Of a stretch of DNA of 64,000 bases, positions 1 through 9,690 are shown piece by piece. Position 1 is the stretch's first letter, and every line of letters starts with the position of its first letter. The notes beneath the pieces were generated by a model. That model ran no database searches and was not told the DNA's origin. It was given only the letters and a program-made list of their open reading frames with translations. The position numbers were made by a program, and so were the translations under genes. The DNA is taken from assembly GCA_014529385.2 (NCBI GenBank), contig CM043969.1:35971446-36035445 (forward strand), given 5' to 3'. Source of the stretch: Adiantum capillus-veneris. Taxonomy: Eukaryota; Streptophyta; Polypodiopsida; Polypodiales; Pteridaceae.

Positions 1-1224
1 CTCAATGCTGTAACCACCCCCCATAGTTCCATTTTTACTTGTGCATAATCGTGTTGGCGAGAACTCAGAATCTTGGCACCAAATATCACCACATACCTTT
101 TTCCTTCATCATCATCTTGCCCCACTGCCCATCCTATCCCTGTAGGACTCGTTTCCACTGTCACAATGACAAGTCTCTCACATGCATAGTCTACCTTTCT
201 CAAGGTTGGCGATGAAAGAATTAGCTTCTTTAGCTTTCTCATGGCTTTTGTGTGCTCTTCTTCCCATCAAAACTTTTGATTCTTTCTCAACCACCTATAA
301 AGGGGATCTGCTACATGTGCATAATGTGGTATCCAAATAAGATAGAAGACGCAAGCACCAAGAATTATTTGAACTTCAGTTATAGTTGTACATGTTTCTT
401 TCATGTTTTTTATTGCATTCATCTCTTTTGGACAAGGTCTTCTACTATAAGGACCACACATATATCCCACAATCAACACTTCATTAACACCAAATACAGA
501 TTTTTGCCCTGACAGGGTAAGATTAACTTCTTCAAGCTTTGTCAAAATCTTCTCACAATCTTCGATATGGTCTGCAACAAACTTACGACACCCCCTTGAA
601 TCTATAGCTTCATCTTTATCTTTGTCTTCACATCCTTTGATGGGTACATCATCAAGAAATGGCATTGTGATTTGAGGTATGAAGTCACGTAGAACCTTGT
701 TCATCCCATTCATCATATGTGCAACTGAATTTGTTGCTCCTTGAGGTAAGGTACACATCCTTACCAGTCCCAAAGGTGTTTTCATAGTTGTCAAATCTCT
801 ACTCTCAACATCTAGTTGAAATTGATCGTACCCTGAATAGAGATCTCCCATTGAGTAAATTGACCTTCCTGCAAACGCCTCTGTAAATTCATCCACTATA
901 GGTCCTGTACCCACATTCCTAATGGTAACCTTGTTTACAGGTTGCATATCTTGTATGAACCGCAAAGCTCCATTCTTCTTAGGCACAATGAACCACCTGT
1001 TTGAAGATGGCGCACAAGAAGGCTCCAAGATACCCATGCTAATCTTTTCATTGAGTAGTTATATTAACTTTGGCAAATGTGCTTTCGGAACCGGAGTTGG
1101 GCATAGATTCCAAGATACATGAGGGATAGTGAAGATCACCATAGGTGCAACAACATTAGGATCAACACACCCTATCTCATGTGGCTGGAAAGCAAAATCC
1201 TTACCATGTCTTGAAAGCATTTCT
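1..1224 (-). pseudogene. pol: gypsy-1 reverse transcriptase and start of RNase H, degraded
   Basis: Remnant of the gypsy polymerase. The longest open stretch, 267-1037, carries reverse transcriptase motifs in order: PSSNRWFIVPKKNG, LRFIQDMQPVN, YSMGDLYSGYDQFQLD, LPQGATNSVAHM and the catalytic block PFLDDVPIKG. Thumb and connection sequence follows, with LGACVFYLIWIPHYAHVADP. A TGA after KNQKF interrupts the frame; beyond it the same frame continues to the window edge with RNase H-like sequence (SPTGIGWAVGQDDDEGKRY). Between 1038 and 1224 the upstream part of the domain is readable in another frame (FQPHEIGCVDPNVVAPMV). The FLDD aspartates are intact, but the stop and frameshift make it non-functional. 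The family call is firm; the element lineage within Ty3/gypsy is not resolved. Confidence 0.85.
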
Positions 1225-1854
1225 TTAAAAATCTTCTTCTCTTTCTTCTGTTAAAAACTCCTCACAGCCAACTTTTATCTCTTTTAGGGATTCCATTGTG
1301 AACTTGTGTCCATTTCTTTTTGGATCCCTGAAACTCGGCTGCAAAGAATCTTGCTCTAGCTTTTTCCTACAATCTGATGGTAAAGGTAAGTCCACTGGTC
1401 TCACTTTCTTTGCCACCGTTTTGTACTTGGTCTCCACACGCACTTCCGGTCCTTCATTAGCATTGAAATCTTTCTCATCTTTAAAAGCCTCAATCACATC
1501 ATACATTTCCATAGAGCATACTTCCACAATGTGGGTTCCATCTTGCATGTTAGAATCCATTATAGCTTCAAGCTCAAGCATAGTATCTACATGAGAAACT
1601 TGGTCAAAGAAGCCTGAAATGTACTCATCACTATCCTTTATGAAACCATTTTCTTTTATGTATTTCTGTACACTATATACATATTGTCGCGCACCTCTTT
1701 TCATAACATCAAGCTTCATAAAACATACTGACCCATGCTCTGTTAATCCCTGGAAACCTGTGGAAAAAGCTTCTTCTCGCTTTGGGTCAAGCAATAATAT
1801 TTTTCTTCTTGTACCATTGCAATCCTGCTTCACAATGGTACATGTCCAAAACAC
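1225..1854 (-). pseudogene. gypsy-1 linker between protease and reverse transcriptase
   Basis: A 209-residue open stretch lying between the protease remnant and the reverse transcriptase remnant of gypsy-1, same strand. It has no catalytic motif that I recognise. It is charged and ends in a segment (KKLEQDSLQPSFRDPKRN onward) that leads, after a frameshift at about 1225-1230, into the start of reverse transcriptase. It is probably the spacer of the gypsy-1 polyprotein. Upstream of its first methionine, the same region can be read back toward the protease in other frames, so the methionine is probably not a real start. Confidence comes from position and order, not from a domain match. Confidence 0.6.
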
Positions 1855-1984
1855 CTTGTCTCCCTGTACTCTTTGAACTCTTTGTTTGCTTTTGGTAGAG
1901 GATACTCACGAAGACTATTGCGATTCCTCTTGTGATTCACACACACAATCAAAAATTGCACGGCTCACTTTCTATCTCTGCTCT

Positions 1985-2788
1985 TTACCTTAGCATAAGC
2001 AGAACCATCATCCAAGACCTTTCTTTCCATAGAGCGGCTGTGATGTATGGCTGCCCAAGGATAAGAGGATAGGTAAACATCTTCTGCACAAAGAAATTTT
2101 GCTCATCCTTCACATTACCAATCGTCACTTTCACATTTGGACAAGCCCCGTACAGCTCTCCTGATGAGTTATTTGCAACTCTAATCATCCACCCATGGTC
2201 TGTGTCTATCCGCCACTTACCCTTCATGTAAAGAATCTTGGACATAAGATTGATCTCAAAGCCATCATCTATCAATGCAACATATGGCTCTTCAAGATCA
2301 CCCACCTTGACTAAGGTTTCTATTGTAGCTCTTGCCCAATGACCTTTGGAGTAGTGGCTTTTATAGGGGGCTTCATCATCATCATCATCATCTGCAAATC
2401 GAGCACGTGCATCTCTTCGAGAAGATTGGTAGCATCCTACCACATTTTCATCACAATCACTCTCTTGGACATGTATTCCATGTGCCTTAAGTGAATCCCC
2501 TTCACCCTCAGACAATGGAGGAATAGACTCAGTGAGAGTTTGCCTCTTTCTTTTTATGATATCTATAATTTCTTCATGAAACTCACGTTTAGCAATGCCA
2601 AGAACCTCACCCAAGGTAAACTCAACTTTGCTATTCAAAATACTTTCCTCCAATACCTGCTTTAAGTTTGTGGTAGCTTCAATGTCAGGTTGTAGTTTGT
2701 ATGCAGGGCCTTTTGCTTTAGATTTTCCTTGCTCTTTCTTCTTTCCTGTATATGTCTCCTCTATAGGAATCTCAGGAGGAGGAGGCAC
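1985..2788 (-). pseudogene. gypsy-1 retroviral-type aspartic protease region
   Basis: This stretch follows gag in gypsy-1. A lysine-rich N-terminal part (GKKKEQGKSKAKG) leads to a helical segment (VEFTLGEVLGIAKREF), then an acidic run of five aspartates. The protease core reads YVALIDDGFEINLMS, where retroviral-type proteases have a D-S/T-G triad. The third triad position, glycine, is kept and the serine/threonine position is aspartate. The later motif PLILGQPYITA matches the second conserved block (ILG-P). A frameshift after PYITA scrambles the last 16 residues; the correct continuation is visible in the next frame before further stops. The active-site substitution may be a family feature or decay. 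Protease identity is well supported by the two motifs, their spacing and the gene order. Confidence 0.75.
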
Positions 2789-2887
2789 ATGTGGTGGAGC
2801 CTCATACGAAGGTCCTGGATCCTTTCTTCCACTAGCTCTTGTAACCCTCTTTGAAGTAGAAGGACCTGCATCTCCATTCTCACGTCT

Positions 2888-3635
2888 TCACTTCTCTTCC
2901 ACAATTGCTTCATTGTTATAGCATTTTTCAAGATAGGCATGCACTGATAAAGAGTCCACAGGGTCATCCCAACCTGTTGTATGGCGTATGCAATCACCGG
3001 CTTCATGTAATAGCTGTTTAGTTACCTTCCCTTTTACGGCTAAGGCTACTGAATATGGACACAATCTATCAATGTCCTCAAAATCATATGGAGTATACTT
3101 TAACACTTTCTTTGGAATTAGCTCTATCTTTGCCCCATAGGTAGCAGCCTCCACTCCAGAAATAGCATGACTAGTTGCCATATGCTCCACTAACTTCTGC
3201 ATACCTCCTTTTCCAAAGTTAGTTCCTAATGGCATACCTGTCTCCCGCAGATGGATCTTGCCATCCTTAAAAAACACAAGATCTCTTTTTAAGGCATCAC
3301 TAAAGCTATCAGGATCCCTTCTGCCATGGTCTCGGCCATCACGCCGTATGCATCTTTGCACAAATACTTCTTTGCTTTGGGATTTTTTTCCTGCAGCGGC
3401 CATCAAACCATATGCATCTGTGCACAAATCCTTCTTTGCTTTGGGATTTTTTTCCTGTAGCAGTAGCAGGTTGTCCTTTGTCTTCAAGCCTTGTTAGCTT
3501 TAACTTCATTTATCGCATGCCCTTAGCAAGCTCATCAAGCATTGAATTGTCACCTTTTGGACTCACAACAGAACGCTTTGATGGAATCTCTCAAGTGCTA
3601 GGAGGTAGTACCATTCACCACCATCTTGTCCTACG
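2888..3635 (-). pseudogene. gag: gypsy-1 gag, C-terminal half
   Basis: C-terminal half of the gypsy-1 Gag, cut at 3640 by insertion of the gag-only element A. The open part (2888-3487) has the block FSDALKRDLVFFKDGKIHL followed by GTNFGKGGMQKLVE. Where a CCHC zinc knuckle is expected, the sequence reads CIRRDGRDHGRRDP, so only one cysteine of the set remains next to the histidine. A 64-bp tandem duplication (3345-3408 and 3409-3472) repeats the segment just before the knuckle. Between 3488 and 3635 the frame is still readable with stops (SVVSPKGDNSMLDELAKGM). The matching N-terminal half lies at 14772-15422. Confidence 0.7.
3345..3472. repeat. tandem duplication of about 64 bp inside gypsy-1 gag
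   Basis: Two adjacent near-identical copies, each running from a GTATGCATC/ATATGCATC start through TTCTTTGCTTTGGGATTTTT. They differ at a handful of bases. The duplication precedes the degraded zinc-knuckle region and is part of the decay of gypsy-1. Confidence 0.75.
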
Positions 3636-3639
3636 ACGT

Positions 3640-5593
3640 TGGAGAGGGGGAATGGGGGAACACACCCAACACAAACAAAAGGGCCTCTCTATAGCTCAGG
3701 GCATTCACAACACCCCAATCCACTTAGTAAGCACCTTCAACTCAAAGAATTCACACTATCGCACACACGATCAAACACAACTTGACACAACGTAGCGCAC
3801 ACGCACTCAAATAGACCACCAATCAACCCGCACCCACAAAACGGCTGCAATCATCGCCTACCCTTGCACACATAACACACACCCTCTCTCTCTCTCTCTA
3901 TCTCTCTTTGCACACACATTCATCGGGGGGCGCACACGCAATCACACACCCGGCATCACATGCAACAGAACAGAGCAAGCGAAGGGGGAGGGAAGGAAAT
4001 AGCACGACAAGAAATGCCCGTTTTCAATGGGGGGAGCTCACTCCTTGCTCAAAAAAACACTATAGCCGCACTCGGCTTCACAAAATACATAGGCGGAGGC
4101 GCCCTCTCGGCCCTTTGCAGACAAAAAACCACTCTTGTCTCTTTTCCCTATGGCTTCCAAGCCTCACGAGGCGAGAAAAAGACCTCAAAAATGATAAAAA
4201 AGACTCCTTTATAGAGGGGGAGCACCCATTTTTAGCATGTTTGGCCTCTTTCCAACACATGGCGAGCTCTTTTAGACTCTTGTGCACGGTTTTTTTTTCT
4301 CATTCTCTCACTCTCTCTCTAGTTCACTTACCCTACTGTTGTGGGACCTTACCCTTACCTGAGGGGGGAGGCAATAGCGATGTTGCTATTGCCCTCCTCC
4401 TCCTCCTCAAAATTTCGGCGCCCCATGGGCTCGCGGGACCATCCCCCCATTGGGGTTGCCACGTCATCACCGCCAATCCTCCACCTGTACGAATGTGCAT
4501 GCCACTGCGCCGCCGGCCATTCCCAAAATCGCCCAACCTCCGCCTGTGCAGCGCCACCGGCGCTTTCCGCCATAACCCACGAGCTCCAAGAGCTCTCCAC
4601 ACCTTCTCATACAACCAATGGGCCTCACGCCCTAGCTCATATAGCCCGAAATTCTCACCTGCGCGCCCTCATGTGGAACTTTATAGTGCCACATGGTGGC
4701 CCCCCTTCCAAGTCGCTCAATGTTCCATCAAAATATTCATATATATATATATATATAAACCACTCTTGTGGACTTCTTTCCCAGGCTCCCATACATTGCC
4801 CGAAGGTCGGAATCAGAAGCTGCAAAGCTAGACCGGATTTTCACTGTATCGGACCAATGCCATGCAAACTTCACCACCCTTTGACTTCTCTAGGATCACC
4901 GTTCAAGGCCGCCAAAAAACGGGAAACGCATCTGCAAGCATTCAACCGCCCAATGCTCCGTTTTTTCTCCACACTGTAACTCGATGATGAGGCCTTAAAA
5001 TCATGAGCCGCGACTTCCTGCTGACTCCACACAGCACAACTTATCACCGAGAACCTTGGCAAGGCCGCAAAATTGTCAAATGGCACATCCTCCAATGCGG
5101 CCAAGTGGAAACAGACTCGGCCCCCTCAAAATATTCAACTGACCCTATCTTGCCATCCAGAGCTCCGATTTGCAATCCGAAAAGACAGGCATGCTCCACA
5201 ACTCAAGCACTACACATGTATACACTGACATCAACCTGGGCCACCTGTCCCCAGGTGCCTTGTCCGTCGGGGAGTTGCTACACACTTCAACTTTAAACCG
5301 CAATATCTTGAGCATTAGGGCTCCGTTTGACGAGCCGTCTAGACTAGCTTCTAGAACAAATTGATCACTACACTATAGCACAAAAAACCCACATCTCGGG
5401 CACAGAAGTCCACCAACCTGCTTGGCTCTTTGCAGCACACCGTTGGCCTAAAAAACCGCTTCGAGCATACACCTCCGCTATCCTTTGGCTGCCTAGGGCT
5501 TTGGTACCTGCCCTAGACTTCTGCACTGCACTCACATGCTGCCTCTGCCTAGCATTGACCATCTGCTAGCTTGGACCGACTTTAGCTGCACCA
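3640..5593 (-). repeat. 3' LTR of gag-only element A
   Basis: A 1954-bp direct repeat collinear with 7682-9142 plus 14276-14771. It includes a CT-rich run near 3885-3906, a TATA-like box on the minus strand at 4207-4213 (TATAAAG), an AT microsatellite at 4739-4757 and the terminal CACCA next to the polypurine tract. Several short open frames here have counterparts in the 5' LTR but shift frame between copies, so I do not treat them as genes. Confidence 0.85.
4739..4757. repeat. AT dinucleotide microsatellite in LTR
   Basis: Uninterrupted AT run of 19 bp. The matching site in the other LTR (8774-8812) is about twice as long, so the two copies have slipped independently since insertion. Confidence 0.95.
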
Positions 5594-5630
5594 TCATTTC
5601 CCACCCCCTTGTTGAACATTTATGTTCAAC
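5594..5630 (-). promoter_or_regulatory. Polypurine tract and adjoining palindromic stem of element A
   Basis: On the minus strand, a purine-rich AAGGGGGTGGG tract lies directly before the 3' LTR (5594-5610), where plus-strand DNA synthesis of LTR elements is primed. Immediately upstream of it (5611-5630) is a perfect 9-bp inverted repeat around two bases, GTTGAACATAAATGTTCAAC on the element strand. The same stem occurs at the same place in elements C and D. Confidence 0.75.
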
Positions 5631-5778
5631 CACACATGGCCTTATTGCACAAAAAAACTGCACACCAAAAACGTACTCTCTGTACACTACAAAAACACCT
5701 AACATATGTACACCACTGGCACCTGCTACCTGCTTTCTCTGCTCATGCGGGTTGCCCAACCCCCTGCTTTACCTGTAA

Positions 5779-6114
5779 TCACCCACCAGGGTCAAACACC
5801 TTGCATTCGTCTTCTCCATCCACCTGCAACAACCTTGCATAGTGCCACACCAAGGCACATACCCAACTGCATAGCCAAACTTCCATCAACATACTTCTAC
5901 CACTCCAGGCACTCCTTGGCAAACTGCCCACTCGCAACAAAGCACCTTCAGCAACACCAAATAGAGCACCCTCGTGGTCAATCAAGATTCGCGGCCTACC
6001 TGACCTGCCCTCCCATCCATGTAAAGCTAGATCCTCGTCTAGAAGATCCTGTATACCTGCACAATAGCATACTGCACAGCCACTTTTATCACCATTCCTT
6101 TCAGCCCCCATCAC
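5779..6114 (-). pseudogene. C-terminal segment of the element A protein
   Basis: A 111-residue open stretch in element A, following the acidic region. I do not recognise a domain. It shares landmarks with elements C and D: a HGWEG/FGWDG block, VWHY and, at the end, VFDPGG. Element D reads FGWDGG and ATVWHYVG in a continuous frame with its acidic region (to 58634), so this is probably the C-terminal part of one Gag-derived protein rather than a separate gene. The frame changes between this stretch and 6111-6632 in copy A, probably by a small indel near 6111. Function is unknown. Confidence 0.5.
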
Positions 6115-6956
6115 TCACAAACCCCCTTACAAAGCTTGGACGCCACCTTGGAATTCGCATCACTTGTCATAAAGGGCACCAACTGCATAGGAAGCACCTT
6201 TAACCTGGACTCCGCTTTGCCTTTCTCACCCGCCAGGAACTCAATTCTAGCATCGTCGAGCTCCTCCTCGTCAATTGGCCCTTCTAGGTCAGTAAGCACC
6301 ACCTGCTTATCGGCTGCAATTACCTGCTCTTCTACCGCTGCATCCTCAAGCTCTGCCGAGGAAGAGAGAAACTCGCTCTCTACCGCATCCTCTTCGTCCT
6401 TCTCCATAGGTACAACTGCTCTATCCCTCTTTGCAAAACTTTGCACGTGCTGCACCACCATGGCATACTCTACTGCTATCTTCATCAACATGGCCATTAG
6501 CATGGCACTGCACACCAGATTTACCTGCACATCATCACCTGTAGGGATAGACTGCTCCGCTTGGTCTTCACTAAGCACCTCGGCTTGCACTTCATGCTGC
6601 TCCTCGCACATATTCACTGCCTCTCCACTCACATGTAAGAGGTCGAACTCATCTTACCTGGATTGGGATGATTCGGTCTCCCAGCTCGTATCCGCGTCCA
6701 TAGAACTACTGTCACTCGACCCAGTCTCCACTTCGGTTTCAAGCTCTTGAATCTCCTCTAGCTTCACCGCTTCAACCTCGTCTGTAAACCGCACTCTTTT
6801 ATCTTTACCACACTTCAATGGAGCTTCAGCAGCCGCACTCGAACTTGGCAGTACCTTCTTTGTCCACTGCGGAACGACCTGCACTTCCTCCACTATTGCA
6901 ACCGCTCTAGCCGGCATCTTCGACATAGGAACCATTCTGTCTCTTTTTGTAGCCAA
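6111..6956 (-). pseudogene. Acidic conserved region of the element A protein
   Basis: Two open stretches (6654-6956 and 6111-6632) separated by a stop. The second contains a block shared with elements C and D: LVCSAMLMAMLMK, then VVQHVQ, AVPME, EFLSS and TDLEGPIDEEELDD. The spacing of these motifs is kept in all three copies although the surrounding DNA has diverged. The region is rich in glutamate and aspartate, with a hydrophobic methionine-rich helix (AMLMAMLMK). I know of no named domain with this pattern; it may be a novel domain C-terminal to Gag. In copies C and D the order is Gag, acidic region, C-terminal segment, and copy A agrees. Confidence 0.6.
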
Positions 6957-7600
6957 CGAACCCTTGGTTCTTCTTGCACTTGCACTCCTCTTTGTACCAC
7001 CTGTGGCTTGGCTACCATCACTTCACACTGCTTTGGCATCACTGCACCTTGTAAACACCGCTTAGCCTCACCCTTCTTCAAAATCTTCTTGGTTCGCCCT
7101 CTCGCTAGAGCTACCGCCTCTTCATACAACATTGGTCCATCTAACCCCACCTTATCTCACACTTCCTCATGCAGGAAATCCATGAACTTACACAATTTCA
7201 AAAAACTAGCATTTTCTGTAGCAGTTACCTTGATTAACTTCCCCCAAAGGGCCTCGAACTCCCACTCGAACGCTTGAAAATCTCCCTCCAAGCTTTGCTT
7301 TAATCCCTCCAGCTTTCGCTTTACTTCATCTAGCTGTGCATCCGCTACGAACCTGCTTTGAAAAGCCGCCTCCAGGGCTTCACAATCTGCTTTTTCCTCT
7401 TCACCAAGGCTATCGAACCATATCTTTGCTTTACCACGAACTAGGAGCGGGAACACCTGTACCACACCATCTTGTCTCGATAAACCGCTTTCCAACACGA
7501 ACAATCCGTAGTCTTGAAGCCAAGTTTCCGCATCTTCAACCCCAGTGAAAATGGGAAATCCCGTCCAAGCCATCACTAGTAGCACCTGCTCTTCAAAGGC
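6893..7600 (-). pseudogene. gag: Gag-like protein of gag-only element A
   Basis: The open stretch 7157-7585 has features of a plant retrotransposon Gag: FPIFTGVEDAETWLQDY near the start, then AKIWFDSLGEEEKADCEALEAAFQSRF and an amphipathic segment DEVKRKLEGLKQSLEGDFQAFEWEF. After a stop the homology continues in 6893-7150 (PMLYEEAVALARGRTKKILKK). Elements C and D show the matching blocks FTGIEDPEDWL, VWFDGLQSSD and DTYEDMVYLAKIKSKKV. No zinc knuckle is visible. Translation may begin at the methionine at 7585 or the next one (MAWTGF). Gag would form the particle; enzymes would have to come from another element. It is broken by at least two stops. Confidence 0.7.
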
Positions 7601-7660
7601 CGCACCTTTGGCATCACCAAAATCACCGCTTTGACTTCATCTAGGAGCATCAGCATACTC

Positions 7661-7676
7661 CTCCGTGCGGGCACCA
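7661..7676 (-). promoter_or_regulatory. Primer binding site-like sequence of element A
   Basis: On the minus strand the sequence TGGTGCCCGCACGGAG lies five bases inside the 5' LTR boundary (7682), starting with TGG as expected for pairing with the CCA end of a tRNA. Element C has TGGTGCCCCCACTGAG at the equivalent place. I cannot assign the tRNA by eye. Confidence 0.6.
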
Positions 7677-8247
7677 GAAGATGGAGAGGGGGAATGTGGG
7701 AACACGCCCAGCACAAACAAAAGGGCCTCTCTATAGCTCCAGGCATTCACAGCACCCCAATCCACTTAGTGAGCACCTTCGTCTCACAGAATTCACACTA
7801 TCGCACACACGATCAAACACAACTTGACGTACCGCAGCGCACACGCAGTCAAATAGACCACCAATCAACCCGCACCCACAAAATGGCTGCAATCATCGCC
7901 TACCCTTGCACACATAACACACACCCTCTCTCTCTCTCTATCTCTCTTTGCACACACATTCATCCGGGGGTGCACACGCAATCACACACCCGGCATCACA
8001 TGAAACAGAACAGAGCAAGCGAAGGGGGACGGAAGGAAATAGCACGCCAAGAAACGCCCGTTTTCAATGGGGGGAACTCACTCCTTGCTCAAAAAAAACA
8101 CTATAGCCGCACTCGGCTTCACAAAATACATAGGGGGAGGCGCCCTCTCGGCCCTTTGCAGACAAAAAACCACTCTTGGCTCTTTTCCCTATGACTTCCA
8201 AGCCTCACGAGGCGACAAAAAGCCCTCAAAAATGATAAAAAAGACTC

Positions 8248-8254
8248 CTTTATA
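8248..8254 (-). promoter_or_regulatory. TATA-like box in 5' LTR of element A
   Basis: TATAAAG on the minus strand within CTCTATAAAGGAG; the same motif is kept in the 3' LTR at 4207-4213. It is a plausible start region for the element transcript but has no supporting data beyond conservation between the two LTRs. Confidence 0.35.
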
Positions 8255-8722
8255 GAGGGGGAGCACCCATTTTTAGCATGTTTGGCCTCTTTCCAACACA
8301 TGGCAAGCTCTTTTAGACCCTTTTGCACGGTTTTTTTATCTCATTATCTCACTCTCTCTCTAGCTCACTTACCCTGCTGTGGGACCTTACCCTTACCAGA
8401 GGGGGGACGAAAAGCGATGTCGCTATAGCCCTCCTCCTCCTCCTCAAAATTTCGGCGCCCCATGGGATCGCGGGACCATCCCCCATTAGGGTTTCCACAT
8501 CATCACTGCCAATCGGCCGTTGCACGGACGCGCGTGCCACTACGCCGCCGGCCACTGCCAAAATTGCCCAACCTCCGCCTGTGCAGTGCCACCGGCGCTT
8601 TCCGCCATAGCCCACGAGCTCCAAGAGCTCTCCACACCTTCTCATACACCCAATGGGCCTCACGCCCTAGCTCATATAGCCCAGAATTTTCACCTGCGCT
8701 CCCCCATGTGGGACTTTACAGT

Positions 8723-8732
8723 GCCACGTGGC
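8723..8732. promoter_or_regulatory. Palindromic G-box GCCACGTGGC in LTR
   Basis: A perfect 10-bp palindrome with the CACGTG core bound by plant bZIP and bHLH factors. The same 10-mer is present in the LTR of element C (34691-34700), although the surrounding LTR sequences are strongly diverged. The 3' LTR of copy A and element D carry a damaged version. Confidence 0.4.
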
Positions 8733-8769
8733 GGCCCCCCTTCCAAGTCCCTCAATGTTCCATCAAAAT

Positions 8770-8773
<4 letters not shown>

Positions 8774-8812
<39 letters not shown>
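8774..8812. repeat. AT dinucleotide microsatellite in LTR
   Basis: AT run of about 39 bp, the expanded counterpart of 4739-4757. Confidence 0.95.
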
Positions 8813-8816
<4 letters not shown>

Positions 8817-9142
8817 ACTCTTGTGGCCTTCTTCTCCCAGGCTCCCATACATTGCCCGAAGGTCGGAATCACAAGCTACTGAGCCGAACCGGATGTTCAC
8901 TGTATCGGTCCAATGCCATGCAAACTTCAACACCCTTTTCCTTCTCTAGGTTCGTCGTCCAAGGCCGCCAAAAAACGGGAAACGCATCTGCAAGCATTCA
9001 ACCGCCGAACGCTCCGTTTTTCTCCACACTGTAACTCGATGCTCAGGCCTTAAAATCACGAGCCGCAACTTCTTGCTGACTCCACAGAGCTTTGAGAACC
9101 TTGGCGAGGCCGCAAAACTTTCAAATGGCACATCCTCCAATG

Positions 9143-9369
9143 TGTTACCATATACATGTGGTAGTGATGTGTGTGAACACAGTAGGACCGCCGGGGCATT
9201 TTTTCCCTCTTTAGGAGGTCTTTTCCCCCGTGCATTGTATATACGCCCATCACTCTAGGGCTATCTATCTTTCCATTGCACACTAAGTAACACACTCTCT
9301 ATTGTGTGCCTCGAGCTTCCTTCGTCTTCTCCAAGCTGTGTGCGTTTCTCTGCAACCCTAATTCCAACA
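9143..9369 (+). repeat. 5' LTR of copia-1
   Basis: 227 bp, TGTTACC to CCAACA, matching 14044-14270. The sequence GTGCATTGTATATACGCCC includes a TATATA that could serve as the promoter. Confidence 0.97.
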
Positions 9370-9371
9370 AT

Positions 9372-9383
9372 TGGTATCAGAGC
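9372..9383 (+). promoter_or_regulatory. Primer binding site of copia-1
   Basis: TGGTATCAGAGC two bases after the 5' LTR. This is the classic plant retrotransposon primer site, complementary to the 3' end of initiator methionine tRNA. Confidence 0.95.
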
Positions 9384-9690
9384 AGGTCACGTCCTCCTGG
9401 GCTTAGTCGCCAGCTGCTCCAGCACACGCCTGCTCACTTTCTTTGATTTTAGTGAGCTTTGGCGAGCGTTCGCAGGTCGAATTTTGATTTGGGCTCATTT
9501 CGGCCTCCGTTTCCACTATAGACAGTACTGCACGGGCTATTTCGTCATTTTGTGTAGAATTTCTGTCAATGCCATTTTTTGCATAACAGGTGCCTTATAG
9601 TCTTCTACGGTTTGTTCTATATAGCACAGGTTGTTCCTTCTCCATTTCTCCTATTTTCGAGCAGTTTTCACATCAGGTACAACATTTACC

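Larger units (their letters stand above)
7682..9142 (-). repeat. 5' LTR of gag-only element A, inner part
   Basis: Collinear with 3640-5100 of the 3' LTR. It is cut at 9142 by copia-1, and its remainder is 14276-14771. It contains a minus-strand TATA-like box (TATAAAG, 8248-8254), a long AT run at 8774-8812 and the palindromic G-box GCCACGTGGC at 8723-8732. Confidence 0.9.

Noticed and set aside
3908-4831. A 307-residue plus-strand open frame in the LTR of element A
   Set aside because: It runs antisense to the element, crosses low-complexity and AT-repeat sequence and is not preserved in frame in the other LTR.
6136-6750. A 204-residue serine and threonine-rich plus-strand frame
   Set aside because: It is the antisense shadow of the acidic coding region of element A.
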